From NCBI GenBank assembly GCA_030065825.1, contig JASJCY010000006.1, positions 44,120 through 108,119 on the forward strand: a stretch of DNA of 64,000 nucleotides. Direction: 5' to 3'. Below are positions 9,120-16,922 of this stretch, in pieces. Below the pieces are notes generated by a model that did not search any database, was not told the DNA's origin, and saw nothing but the letters and a program-made list of their open reading frames with translations. A program made the position numbers and the translations under genes. This DNA is from Nostocaceae cyanobacterium (GTDB taxonomy: Bacteria; Cyanobacteriota; Cyanobacteriia; Cyanobacteriales; Nostocaceae). Each line of letters starts with the position of its first letter. Position 1 is the stretch's first letter.

Positions 9120-10307
9120 TTAACTAAAATATTTCATCTTCTTCCCACGGGAGACTCCACCTTCAGCGAAGCAAGGTGGGGAGGGATAGTGGGTCAAACT
9201 TGACCCCTCGACGGGGAAAAGGCTTGACAATTTCCGAGTTGGCAGCACGATTAACCCCGTGCAACGCTGTACCAACCGGACTTTGTTTTTACTGAATTGA
9301 CCTAACCTTTTCCAGTTTTGGTCAGATACAGAAACTTGTTTTTCAGTGTCGCCGCTTACCCAACCAAAATATGTTTTGCTGCCTTGGGTAGCTTCAACGT
9401 AATCGCCCTTCCTGAATCCGTGTCGAGTTACAGTACCTCCGTACTTTCTTCTCACTCCACCTTTGGCTGGAACCATCAGATGAAGCTGTCTGCGGGATAC
9501 TGGAGGACGACGGATTACGCTAAATGGTGCAGGCGTAATATTTACGTCGCCTTTCCAACCCATTGTTTGACGGTCAATCATGGCGTACCGAATAAACGCG
9601 CTTGCACCTAAAGCAACACCGTCCACAGCATGAGTTGCAGGAATCGCATCACTCTTAGAGTGTTTTTGTTTGTGCAGACCTAATTGTTGTCTGATATTGG
9701 CAGTTTGCCAACCCTCAACCTGTTTAACCTCAGCGTAGGTTGCTAGGTTTTCTAATTGCCACTTCTGACCAACCATCACAGGACTAAATCCCTTGTCGCC
9801 ACGCGCCTTAACTATTTCGTAGGCAATTGTAGTGATGGGATAAATCACTGACAACTCATCAAGCACCCGTAGCTCCAATTCGCGGTTAGCTCGGATGCTG
9901 GGAGGTAGTTTAGATTGACCACGATTGTCAAATCGCTTCTGACGATGAGCGCGTTGATTGTAAGGTAGTTTGCGGTTAATCCGTTTACCTCTGCGTCCTC
10001 TCCGCATCATCGCGCGTTGCTCCATGCGGTATTTAACGGTTTTGAATGGTAGTTGTAAATGCGCCATCCACAGGGTAAACTTAAAAGACTGCACTCCAAT
10101 ACCTGTATAATGTTTGCCTGGGTCAATACCAACTGCTATAGGTTGAGTGTTGGTAGTGGGAGGGCATTTGATCAGTTGTAGTTGGAAAATGCCGAGGTCG
10201 TTGTATACAACACGAGCTTTTCCCTCTTTCAACCAACGTCTTGCACGGCTTGCCTTTGTTGGCATTAATGGCTTACCTAACGGTGATAAAACTGGTACTC
10301 GTAACAT
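9120..10307 (-). CDS. isrB: IsrB-type RNA-guided nickase (HNH-less IscB relative)
   Basis: Member of the IscB/IsrB proteins of IS200/IS605-like elements, the group ancestral to Cas9. In characterised members a RuvC nuclease is guided by an omega-RNA encoded upstream. Residues 4-17 (VPVLSPLGKPLMPT) are the PLMP domain. RuvC-I is IAVGIDPGKHYTG with Asp62. The arginine-rich bridge is RMEQRAMMRRGRRGKRINRK at about 94-113. RuvC-II is TTIAYEIVKARG with Glu164. RuvC-III is THAVDGVALGA with His226 and Asp229. RuvC-II and RuvC-III are only about 60 residues apart and contain no CxxC or His-rich HNH, which places it with IsrB rather than IscB. The C-terminal part (KYGGTVTRHGFRKGDYVEA) matches the end domain of IscB. 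All RuvC acidic residues are present, so it may be active. No TnpA is nearby. Confidence 0.85.
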   Translation of the reverse strand: MLRVPVLSPLGKPLMPTKASRARRWLKEGKARVVYNDLGIFQLQLIKCPPTTNTQPIAVGIDPGKHYTGIGVQSFKFTLWMAHLQLPFKTVKYRMEQRAMMRRGRRGKRINRKLPYNQRAHRQKRFDNRGQSKLPPSIRANRELELRVLDELSVIYPITTIAYEIVKARGDKGFSPVMVGQKWQLENLATYAEVKQVEGWQTANIRQQLGLHKQKHSKSDAIPATHAVDGVALGASAFIRYAMIDRQTMGWKGDVNITPAPFSVIRRPPVSRRQLHLMVPAKGGVRRKYGGTVTRHGFRKGDYVEATQGSKTYFGWVSGDTEKQVSVSDQNWKRLGQFSKNKVRLVQRCTGLIVLPTRKLSSLFPVEGSSLTHYPSPPCFAEGGVSRGKKMKYFS

Positions 10308-10456
10308 GGTGATAAACCTCCGAGTAAAGTATTAAGTCCCCTCGCCCAACTAACTACAGATATCTCGGCTCAACCCGACGACCCAACAAAAGGTCTTAAA
10401 GTATTTCCAAACTGGGGAAGCATTTGGAAGTTTTAACCGCAGTTAGTCTCAATGGG

Positions 10457-10690
10457 CTATTCAAAGCTTGCGTTGCCAAGTTTGTTCTTAGCAATCCCTG
10501 TCCACCCTGCGGGAAGCAAGCTACAGCCGTTAGGCAGGGCGGGGTAGTTGAATTCTGCTTCTAACTGCTTAATTAGCTTATCATCACCCTTATCTGTAGC
10601 TACTTGCAAGCGATGCTCTAGAATTCTTTGAATATTCTGTCGATGGGCTTGGCGTGCTTTTTTAACAGCTTCTATCCGGTTAGTTATCAT
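10457..10690 (-). CDS. small basic helical protein between isrB and its omega-RNA region
   Basis: 77 aa from the ATG at 10690, MITNRIEAVKKARQAHRQNIQRILEHRL. A longer frame opens at 10729, but the 10690 start is preceded on the minus strand by GGAGG at a spacing of about 5, so I prefer it. Residues 1-45 are charged and helical, ending DKGDDKLIKQLEAEFNY, and resemble a short cyanobacterial protein type of unknown function that I have only a general memory of. The tail (ALPNGCSLLPAGWTGIAKNKLGNASFE) looks different and may be read-through into element or repeat DNA. It lies on the same strand as isrB, 149 bp upstream of it, inside the mobile element as I delimit it. Confidence 0.55.
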   Translation of the reverse strand: MITNRIEAVKKARQAHRQNIQRILEHRLQVATDKGDDKLIKQLEAEFNYPALPNGCSLLPAGWTGIAKNKLGNASFE

Positions 10691-10740
10691 CAGAACCTCC
10701 GCGCCGAGGAGACCCCTGGCTTTAGACATGGGGGTAAGGC

Positions 10741-11060
10741 GCGGGCGATTTTAATCGCCGTCCCCCTTTCGGGGTTGGATAAGTAGAGGAGTAGTACTTA
10801 TCCATTTCCCTATATGCCGGGAATCGCCTTGCTACTCCAGTAAAGTTAGCTTAGACAATGTTAGAGGTCGGTGACTATCCAAACGACACTGGTTTAACCC
10901 TTTTAAGCCTGTTTAATCGTTCGGTTCTAGAGCAAGGAACTAGCTACGCATTCCTTGGTAGGTCTTGAACTCTTGCCTCTAACGTAGTTCAGTTTGTGAA
11001 CTTAGTCTGGTCAGATTAGGGCTTTTCAAGCCCCCGCCTTTAGGCGTGGGGTTTCTGACA
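10741..11060 (-). ncRNA. omega-RNA region of isrB
   Basis: On the minus strand the region opens with a strong hairpin (CCCCACGCC/GGCGGGGG, 11032-11051). It then runs through about 170 nt that are clearly homologous to the region upstream of iscB (28309-28480). Shared blocks read on the RNA strand include CTGACCAGACTA, GCTCTAGAACC, CGATTAAACAGGCTTA and TAAACCAGTGTCG. A helix CAAGG/CCTTG (plus-strand 10953-10957 and 10933-10937) is replaced by CTTGG/CCAAG in the iscB copy, a compensatory change. Downstream are further stem-loops (GGATAAGT/ACTTATCC; CCCCGAAAGGGG; GGCGAT/ATCGCC). Exact ends are not determined. By analogy with known omega-RNAs the guide would lie 5' of the first hairpin, i.e. complementary to plus-strand bases just above 11052. 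Confidence 0.8.
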
Positions 11061-11188
11061 CTTTCTTTATCCTCTTTAATATTTTTATTTATGCTTTCAT
11101 TCTCAAAATATCATATTTTTAGTTACCCTTGTTACAGACAAAAGAATCTTTATAATATATAAAACATCGAGATTATGTACGATTGACA

Positions 11189-11980
11189 ATGAGTCAACAA
11201 GGATTTTTGACTTTACTGAGCGATTTTGGCGATCGCGACGAATATGTCGCAGTTATGAAGGGAGTCATCGCCCAAATCAATCCTGATGTTAGGGTTGTAG
11301 ACATCACCCACCAAATACCACCCCAAAACATCGCTGCAGCCCGGTTTTGCTTAATGAACGCTTATCCCTATTTTCCCCTAGAGACGGTGCATGTGGCGGT
11401 AGTAGATCCAGGAGTGGGAGGAAAGCGACGGGCGATCGCCGCAGAATTGCCCCAGGGATTTTTGGTTGGTCCAGACAATGGCTTATTTACTGGGGTACTC
11501 AGTCAAAGTCCAGCAATCACAGTAGTGGAACTGACAAACTCCAAATATTGGCGCATTACTAAACCCAGCAGTACTTTCCACGGTCGAGATATCTTTGCAC
11601 CAGTAGGAGCACACCTTGCTAATGGCGTTCCCCTGAAACACCTGGGACAAGAAATAAACCCAGCAACTTTGGTTAAATTGGATTTACCTGGATACAGTCA
11701 AACAGAGGATGGCATCGTAGGTTGTATTCAATATATTGACCACTTTGGTAATTCAGTCACCAACATTCCTGGAAGTTATGTACAAGGTAAAAGTTGGAGT
11801 GTACAGATAGGAGAGGGAACCATAAAAGCCTATGAAACCTATGGAGAGGTTGCTGTGGGAGATGCCATCGCCCTCGTGGGTAGTCACGGATGGGTAGAAA
11901 TTGCCGTTAATAGTGGCAATGCACAATCACAGTTACAGATCAATTGGGGAGATGAAATAAAAATCAAAATATTGAAATAA
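11189..11980 (+). CDS. SAM hydroxide adenosyltransferase (DUF62 family)
   Basis: Predicted S-adenosyl-L-methionine hydroxide adenosyltransferase, which hydrolyses SAM to adenosine and methionine; related to fluorinase and chlorinase. Marks: LLSDFGDRDEYVAVMKGVI at the N-terminus with the SAM-binding DFG-x-D, VAVVDPGVGG near residue 70, GPDNGLFTG near 92 and STFHGRDIFAPVGAHLANG near 130. The C-terminal domain holds the conserved DHFGNSVTN. 263 aa from the ATG at 11189; a TTG two codons upstream is less likely. Neither neighbour suggests a pathway link. The 120 bp upstream are AT-rich and lie next to the isrB omega-RNA, transcribed in the opposite direction. Confidence 0.88.
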   Translation: MSQQGFLTLLSDFGDRDEYVAVMKGVIAQINPDVRVVDITHQIPPQNIAAARFCLMNAYPYFPLETVHVAVVDPGVGGKRRAIAAELPQGFLVGPDNGLFTGVLSQSPAITVVELTNSKYWRITKPSSTFHGRDIFAPVGAHLANGVPLKHLGQEINPATLVKLDLPGYSQTEDGIVGCIQYIDHFGNSVTNIPGSYVQGKSWSVQIGEGTIKAYETYGEVAVGDAIALVGSHGWVEIAVNSGNAQSQLQINWGDEIKIKILK

Positions 11981-12505
11981 TCAATATTTTCCAAATTCTC
12001 CCACGCATATTATTCAATGAATCCTATTAACAAATTCATTAGTGTTTGGCAATAAATTTCCAATAATTTTTAATATTTACTCAAAGTTTATTCACAAAAT
12101 CTTTGTTAAATATCTTCACGCAACTGTATTTAAATTTAGATACCAGTCCAGCACAAATGCCGCCACAGGGGCGGTTTATTAATTATGGCATGGGTAGAGT
12201 ATAAGAGTAGACCTTTAGCGGCTGCTTGTATGAAAACCCATCAGACCCTTGTCATAACTGAGTTGAGCAATCAAGCTCAATCTACAACCTAATTTGTGAA
12301 GTTAATTTATAGTTTAAAGATTGATTAAAGCAAAGATGAATATTTAATAAAGTTCCTAATATTTTAAATTGACAATTCATCAACAATGTCCGTATAATCC
12401 CTATTATCCACTTTGCATGATTTTAAAAAAGTTAGGATTCAGTCATCAAAAGTGCCTGAGTACTGATTGAGTTTCAATTATGTTTTAATTTGCTTATTCA
12501 ACTAT
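11981..12505. other. intergenic region with possible structured RNA or leader
   Basis: 525 bp without a credible ORF. The first and last thirds are AT-rich. Between about 12140 and 12300 base composition rises and two pairings stand out: CCGCC/GGCGG (within GCCGCCACAGGGGCGG, about 12159-12175) and TTGAGC/GCTCAA around 12262-12279. This could be a leader or a small RNA of the downstream glycan genes; I recognise no riboswitch consensus. Confidence 0.35.
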
Positions 12506-13711
12506 ATGGTTTTAGACAAAAAAAAACCTGCAGAATTCGTGCGTTATCAGGCTACTTCTACCTTAAAACCTACACCTGATATCACCAATAACCAAACACT
12601 TGCCCAAATAAGGTGTTTTAGTTCTAGGGCAGCAAAAGACTTATTGATTGCGCCACAAGTAGTCGATGAACCAAAAAAGCATTTAGATGCTGCTATTAGC
12701 TGGTTGAAACGTGCCCATGATGTTACTCCTAATAATGGAGTCAGTTGGGGGTATTCACTAAAGGGTGGATGGCGACTATCCTATCGCGAGACATCTGGTT
12801 ATATTGCAGTTACATTATTTGATGTGGCACAGCAACTAAAGGATGATGACTCATGGCAAAGAGCAGTAGCGATCGCCCAATGGCTGTGTGAAGTGCAGAA
12901 CCCAGATGGTTCCATATCCGATCCCCGTTATGGTTCTGAAGGGATAGTTTTTGATACGGGTCAAGTGTTGTTAGGATTTGTAAGAGCCTTTAAGGAAACC
13001 CAACAACAGTGTTTTTTAGAGGCAGGAGAAAAAGCAGCAGACTGGCTGGTTGCAGTTGCTGACACCGACGGACGCTGGAGGAGTAATACTCACTTAGGCA
13101 TACCCCACGTTTACAATACCCGCGTAGCTTGGGCACTGCTGCAACTAAATGCCCTGAGTCCCAAGCAAGAACGCTTGGATATAGCCTTGGCAAACCTGGA
13201 ATGGGGAGTCAGCCAACAACGGAATGGATGGTTTGAGCAATGTGCTTTCACTCCAGATGCCCCTCCATTTACTCACAACATTGTCTATGCAATTCGGGGT
13301 TTGTTAGAGTCAGGCATCATCTTAGAAGAAGCTAAATACATTGATGCTGCTATTGCTGGTTCTGAAGCGATGTTAAAGCAAATCCGAGAGGACGGCTTTA
13401 TACCCGGGCAAATAGATACCGATGGCAAACCTCATGGACGCTACTGTTGCTTAACAGGGAACTGCCAGATGGCTATTGTTTGGCTGAAGCTGTTTGAGAG
13501 ACTGGGCGATCAACGTTATTACCAAGCAGCAGCAGACAGCCTGCGCTATGTGATGTCCTGCCAAGATATTCAGGTATCCAATCCCAACATCCGGGGTGGT
13601 ATTAAAGGCTCCCAACCTATTTGGGGTACCTATACACGCTTGTCTTATCCCAACTGGGCAAGCAAATTTTTCATTGACGGATTATTAATGTTAATGAACG
13701 CAAGAAGATGA
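12506..13711 (+). CDS. alpha/alpha-toroid protein linked to glycan synthesis
   Basis: 401 aa from the ATG at 12506; an in-frame TTG at 12467 adds a weak hydrophobic N-terminus and is less likely. The protein is a series of helical hairpins typical of an (alpha/alpha)6 barrel, as in terpene cyclases and unsaturated-glycan hydrolases: AAISWLKRAHD, SGYIAVTLFDVAQQL, WLCEVQNPDGSISDP, DTGQVLLGFVRAF, RVAWALLQLNAL, HNIVYAIRGLLESG, GNCQMAIVWLKLFERLG. The QNPDGS motif recalls the QW/PFTB-type repeat. There is no signal peptide. Its stop overlaps the start of a WecG-type glycosyltransferase by 4 bp, so a role in making or modifying an envelope polysaccharide is the best inference. The reaction is unknown. 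Confidence 0.7.
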   Translation: MVLDKKKPAEFVRYQATSTLKPTPDITNNQTLAQIRCFSSRAAKDLLIAPQVVDEPKKHLDAAISWLKRAHDVTPNNGVSWGYSLKGGWRLSYRETSGYIAVTLFDVAQQLKDDDSWQRAVAIAQWLCEVQNPDGSISDPRYGSEGIVFDTGQVLLGFVRAFKETQQQCFLEAGEKAADWLVAVADTDGRWRSNTHLGIPHVYNTRVAWALLQLNALSPKQERLDIALANLEWGVSQQRNGWFEQCAFTPDAPPFTHNIVYAIRGLLESGIILEEAKYIDAAIAGSEAMLKQIREDGFIPGQIDTDGKPHGRYCCLTGNCQMAIVWLKLFERLGDQRYYQAAADSLRYVMSCQDIQVSNPNIRGGIKGSQPIWGTYTRLSYPNWASKFFIDGLLMLMNARR

Positions 13712-14466
13712 ATAAAGTACAGATATTAAACTGCTCTTACGACCCCCTCACCTTTGAGCAGACATTAGACTGGGTAATTAAATGGATTAAGACTGGTCAG
13801 AAAGGATATATTGCCACAGTCAATGTGGCAATCTCGATGATGATGCGTTCTAATCAGAGCTTACAGCAGTTCGTCGAGAAGGCATCACTGGTTGTAGCTG
13901 ATGGCAAACCAATTATTTGGGCATCCAAATTGCTTTATCCTTCCTTACCCGAACGGGTGACAGGAGTTGATTTGGTTGATGGACTAGCTGCGATTGCCCA
14001 GAAAGAAGGATTTCGGGTATTTCTGCTGGGGTCGGAGGCAGAAGTAATTGAACAAGTAGCGAAAACACTACAACAGAAATACCCTCAATTAAATTTATGT
14101 GGTTTCCATCACGGCTATTTCTCCTCTGCCCAAGCATCAGAACTTGTCAAAACGATCAAAGAGAATAAATCTCAAATCCTGATTGTGGGTATGGGTGTAC
14201 CCCGACAGGAAAACTTTATCAAAGAAAACTGGTCAGAATTAGGCGTTAATCTAGCGATTGGCGTGGGAGGTAGTTTTCAGGTAATTGCTGGCAAGAAAAA
14301 ACGAGCGCCATTGTGGATGCAACAAGTTGGAATGGAATGGCTTTATCGACTGCTACAAGAACCCGGCAGATTGTGGAAACGCTATTTAATTACCAACTCA
14401 CAATTTATCTATTACTTAACCCTAGAAATACTGAAAAAGATTGGCAAGAAAAATGCAATGCATTAG
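13708..14466 (+). CDS. WecB/TagA/CpsF (GT26) family glycosyltransferase
   Basis: Transfers an N-acetyl-aminosugar to a lipid-linked sugar (undecaprenyl-PP-GlcNAc in studied members), an early step of polysaccharide chain assembly at the cytoplasmic membrane. Marks: GYIATVNVAISMMMR (T-x-N, residues 34-48); VVADGKPIIWASKL with the conserved VxADG; PERVTGVDLVDGL (ERVxGxDL); VFLLGSE; and MGVPRQENFI plus AIGVGGSFQVIAGKKKRAP (GVGGxFDxxAGxxxRAP). 252 aa is typical. The ATG overlaps the stop of the preceding gene (ATGA). The C-terminus WLYRLLQEPGRLWKRYL is also typical of the family. Confidence 0.9.
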   Translation: MNKVQILNCSYDPLTFEQTLDWVIKWIKTGQKGYIATVNVAISMMMRSNQSLQQFVEKASLVVADGKPIIWASKLLYPSLPERVTGVDLVDGLAAIAQKEGFRVFLLGSEAEVIEQVAKTLQQKYPQLNLCGFHHGYFSSAQASELVKTIKENKSQILIVGMGVPRQENFIKENWSELGVNLAIGVGGSFQVIAGKKKRAPLWMQQVGMEWLYRLLQEPGRLWKRYLITNSQFIYYLTLEILKKIGKKNAMH

Positions 14467-14827
14467 ATTCAATAAGACCCGAGGGAATTTTAGATTTTAA
14501 TATGCGGAAAGTTGGCGGTGAGTCCATCCTTGCGTGTCGGTTTCCCTCCCGGCTTGGTGTAGCTTGCTTCTTTGAAGGAGTACCCCTTAGCCGTAGGCTT
14601 TCCCATAGGATAGGGTGTCGGTTTCTGTCCTGCCAAACTTTCCAAGACGGATTTTGGAGTCAACTACCTACTTTGATTCGCTCATCCAAAATTTAGCCAA
14701 TCAAGGCGGCATACCAAAAATGTATAATCTATTTTTTTGGAAGCAGCCTCACTGGCAACGCGTCACCCGCTACGAATGGAAGAAACACTATTCCCTATTC
14801 CCTATTCCCTATTCCCTATTGTGTCTT
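14467..14827. other. intergenic region with dispersed repeats
   Basis: 361 bp between convergent genes. It contains GTGTCGGTTTC fragments repeated at about 14536 and 14613, a CCGTAGGCTTTCCCATAGGA fragment of the kind widely dispersed in Nostocales, and a TTCCCTA heptamer run at 14788-14820. Several open frames cross it but have no recognisable protein content. Confidence 0.6.
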
Positions 14828-16330
14828 TCAAATCCACCGCAAAAGAGGGGTTATTAACTGTGCAATATCCAGCAAACGGGCATCACTCCATCGCTTTCCA
14901 TGCACCTGAACTCCAATGGGCAAGCCTGACCTAGATTTCCCCATTGGTAGAGTGACGATGGGATTTCCCGCTACTGCTGTAGTGTTGTTGTACATACTCA
15001 TAGCCAGACTATAGGAAATCTTTTGTCCATTTACTTCTATGGGTGTACCCCGACGACGATGAGTAAAGGCAGGAGTTGGGGCAACTGGACACAGCCAGAT
15101 ATCCCATTCACAGAGAAACTTCTCCATTGCAGCAATCAACTTATCTCGTTTTGTTAAAGCTTCAAAGTAGCCATGTGCATCCATCTCCATACCAGAAGCT
15201 AAACTGCTGGATATGGGACTAGCATCGAAAAAATGACGCCAGTACAGATGGGGTAAAAACCGCCTTAGGGGAGTGACTCTAATTAACTTTGGTAATAGGG
15301 GGATGGCTTCAAAGCCTTGGATATGACCCCATACCTGCAACGCTTCAGTAAAATTAAATTCTGTGGGTGTAACTGCTGCCACCTCGCACCCTGCATCTGA
15401 CAACTTGCTAACTAGGTTTTGTAGACAATTTTTAGTATCATCACAAACAGGAACATTCCCTAATTCCTCTGTCCATGCCACTTTTAACCCTCTCAAACTT
15501 TCAACTTGATTATCATTAGACCATGGCATTGGGGGGATTTCCCATTGTTGTAAATCAGAACCCAGCAGTAAGGGAAGTACCAATTTTAAGTCAGCAATGC
15601 TACGTGCCATCGGTCCATATGCCAGGAGATTGCGCATACTCCGGGGATAACCAGCCATCCTGATATGACCGGCACCCGAAACACTCCCTTCCGTGGGTCG
15701 AATTCCAAAGACCCCACAAAAATGAGCTGGAACTCGAATCGAACCCCCCACATCACTACCCACCTCCAAAGGAGTAAATCCAGCGGCTAAGGCTGCTCCT
15801 GCACCCCCAGAACTGCCTCCAGGGGTACAATTGAGATTCCAGGGATTGTTGGTGCGTCCAAAATTAGGATGCTGACATTGCCAGTCGTAGCAATTTATCG
15901 GTACATTGGTTTTGCCAAAAATAATAGCTCCTGCTTGTCGGAGTTTGGTAACAACAGTCGCGTCTTGTGAGGGTATATAGTTGGCTGTTGCAGGAATACC
16001 AAAAGTAGTCCGCATCCCCTGGGTTTCGTAGGAATCTTTGATAGTCATGGGAACACCATGCAAAGGTCCCCATACTTCCCCACGACTCAAGGCTGCATCC
16101 GCTGCTTTTGCTTGAGCGATCGCACCTCCAACATCTAATGTGACAACTGCGTTAATCTCACCGTTATACTTTTCTATTTGTGCCAGATGAGCTTCTAATA
16201 CCTCAACTGCCGAATATTCTCGGTTACGAATTAGTTGAGCAATTTCTCTGGCTTCTTTAAATACTAATTCTGTGTTTGTATTATTACCTGGTGGTTGAGT
16301 TGCGCTTTCTGTCATATTACTTGACTCCAT
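14828..16330 (-). CDS. amidase signature family protein
   Basis: Ser-cisSer-Lys amidohydrolase that cleaves carboxamides. Marks: GVPMTIKDSYETQGMRTTFG with the catalytic Lys near residue 97; CTPGGSSGGAGAALAAG, the signature glycine-serine loop with the cis-Ser; and GSDVGGSIRVPAHFCGVFG containing the nucleophilic Ser of the GSDxGGSIRxP motif. The C-terminal part (LCPVAPTPAF, NPIVTLPMG, LPIGVQVHG) is complete. 500 aa fits free-standing amidases rather than GatA, since no GatB or GatC is nearby. The ATG lies 1 bp after the stop of the upstream membrane protein gene, so the two are cotranscribed. The natural substrate is not evident. Confidence 0.9.
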   Translation of the reverse strand: MESSNMTESATQPPGNNTNTELVFKEAREIAQLIRNREYSAVEVLEAHLAQIEKYNGEINAVVTLDVGGAIAQAKAADAALSRGEVWGPLHGVPMTIKDSYETQGMRTTFGIPATANYIPSQDATVVTKLRQAGAIIFGKTNVPINCYDWQCQHPNFGRTNNPWNLNCTPGGSSGGAGAALAAGFTPLEVGSDVGGSIRVPAHFCGVFGIRPTEGSVSGAGHIRMAGYPRSMRNLLAYGPMARSIADLKLVLPLLLGSDLQQWEIPPMPWSNDNQVESLRGLKVAWTEELGNVPVCDDTKNCLQNLVSKLSDAGCEVAAVTPTEFNFTEALQVWGHIQGFEAIPLLPKLIRVTPLRRFLPHLYWRHFFDASPISSSLASGMEMDAHGYFEALTKRDKLIAAMEKFLCEWDIWLCPVAPTPAFTHRRRGTPIEVNGQKISYSLAMSMYNNTTAVAGNPIVTLPMGKSRSGLPIGVQVHGKRWSDARLLDIAQLITPLLRWI

Positions 16331-16331
16331 G

Positions 16332-16802
16332 CTAGTCTAACAATTCCGGCAAGGTCTGTACATCCTTGACTTCTTTGGTTGTGAATAACAGACCAAAGAA
16401 AATTGATACAGTGACACTATGGAAAATTACTATACTCCATAGTGCTTGTTTCTGTTCTGGGGTGAAAGCGAATAAGTGGGGAAATCCCAGGTATAAAATC
16501 AATTGGGAAATGGCAGCTAAAAGAAAAAATCCAATTCCCCAAGTTGTTCTATTCCACAAACCAATAACTGCTACCGTATCCAGAATTGCGTAGACAATAT
16601 CTCCTATTTGCCAACTAAGGGGTGCTTCAACCCAAGGCATTTCTCCAAATCCCAGTAAATTGGCATAATGAACGATGGCACCATAGAGGAAAAACAGCGC
16701 GAGGATGCGCAGGTAAATGTTTATCGAGGGTTTTTGAGTAGTTTCACAGATGATATGGTAATTCAAAACTAAACTCCTTCTTAGGCTATTACCAATTACC
16801 AA
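16332..16802 (-). CDS. four-helix membrane protein, function unknown
   Basis: 156 aa with hydrophobic helices at about residues 30-48 (YLRILALFFLYGAIVHYANLLG), 64-82 (IGDIVYAILDTVAVIGLW), 87-107 (TWGIGFFLLAAISQLILYLGF) and 122-142 (LWSIVIFHSVTVSIFFGLLF). The layout resembles DoxX-like or DUF6163-like small membrane proteins, but I cannot assign it. It sits directly upstream of the amidase with a 1-bp gap, so translation is likely coupled. An in-frame start further downstream is possible, because the first 25 residues are poorly hydrophobic. Confidence 0.65.
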   Translation of the reverse strand: MVIGNSLRRSLVLNYHIICETTQKPSINIYLRILALFFLYGAIVHYANLLGFGEMPWVEAPLSWQIGDIVYAILDTVAVIGLWNRTTWGIGFFLLAAISQLILYLGFPHLFAFTPEQKQALWSIVIFHSVTVSIFFGLLFTTKEVKDVQTLPELLD

Positions 16803-16922
16803 TTACTGACCCACACAGATATGGTAACTGTTTAGACGAACATGATATTATTGGCGTTGGTATATTCTGCCGTCAATCATCAAAGCACCCTTCCAACCTG
16901 ATAGTTGAAAAGCAGTATGAGG

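Noticed and set aside
14313..14934. Plus-strand frames of 65-127 codons after the WecG-type gene
   Set aside because: They overlap real genes and repeat DNA (GTGTCGGTTTC, TTCCCTA heptamers) and encode no known domain.
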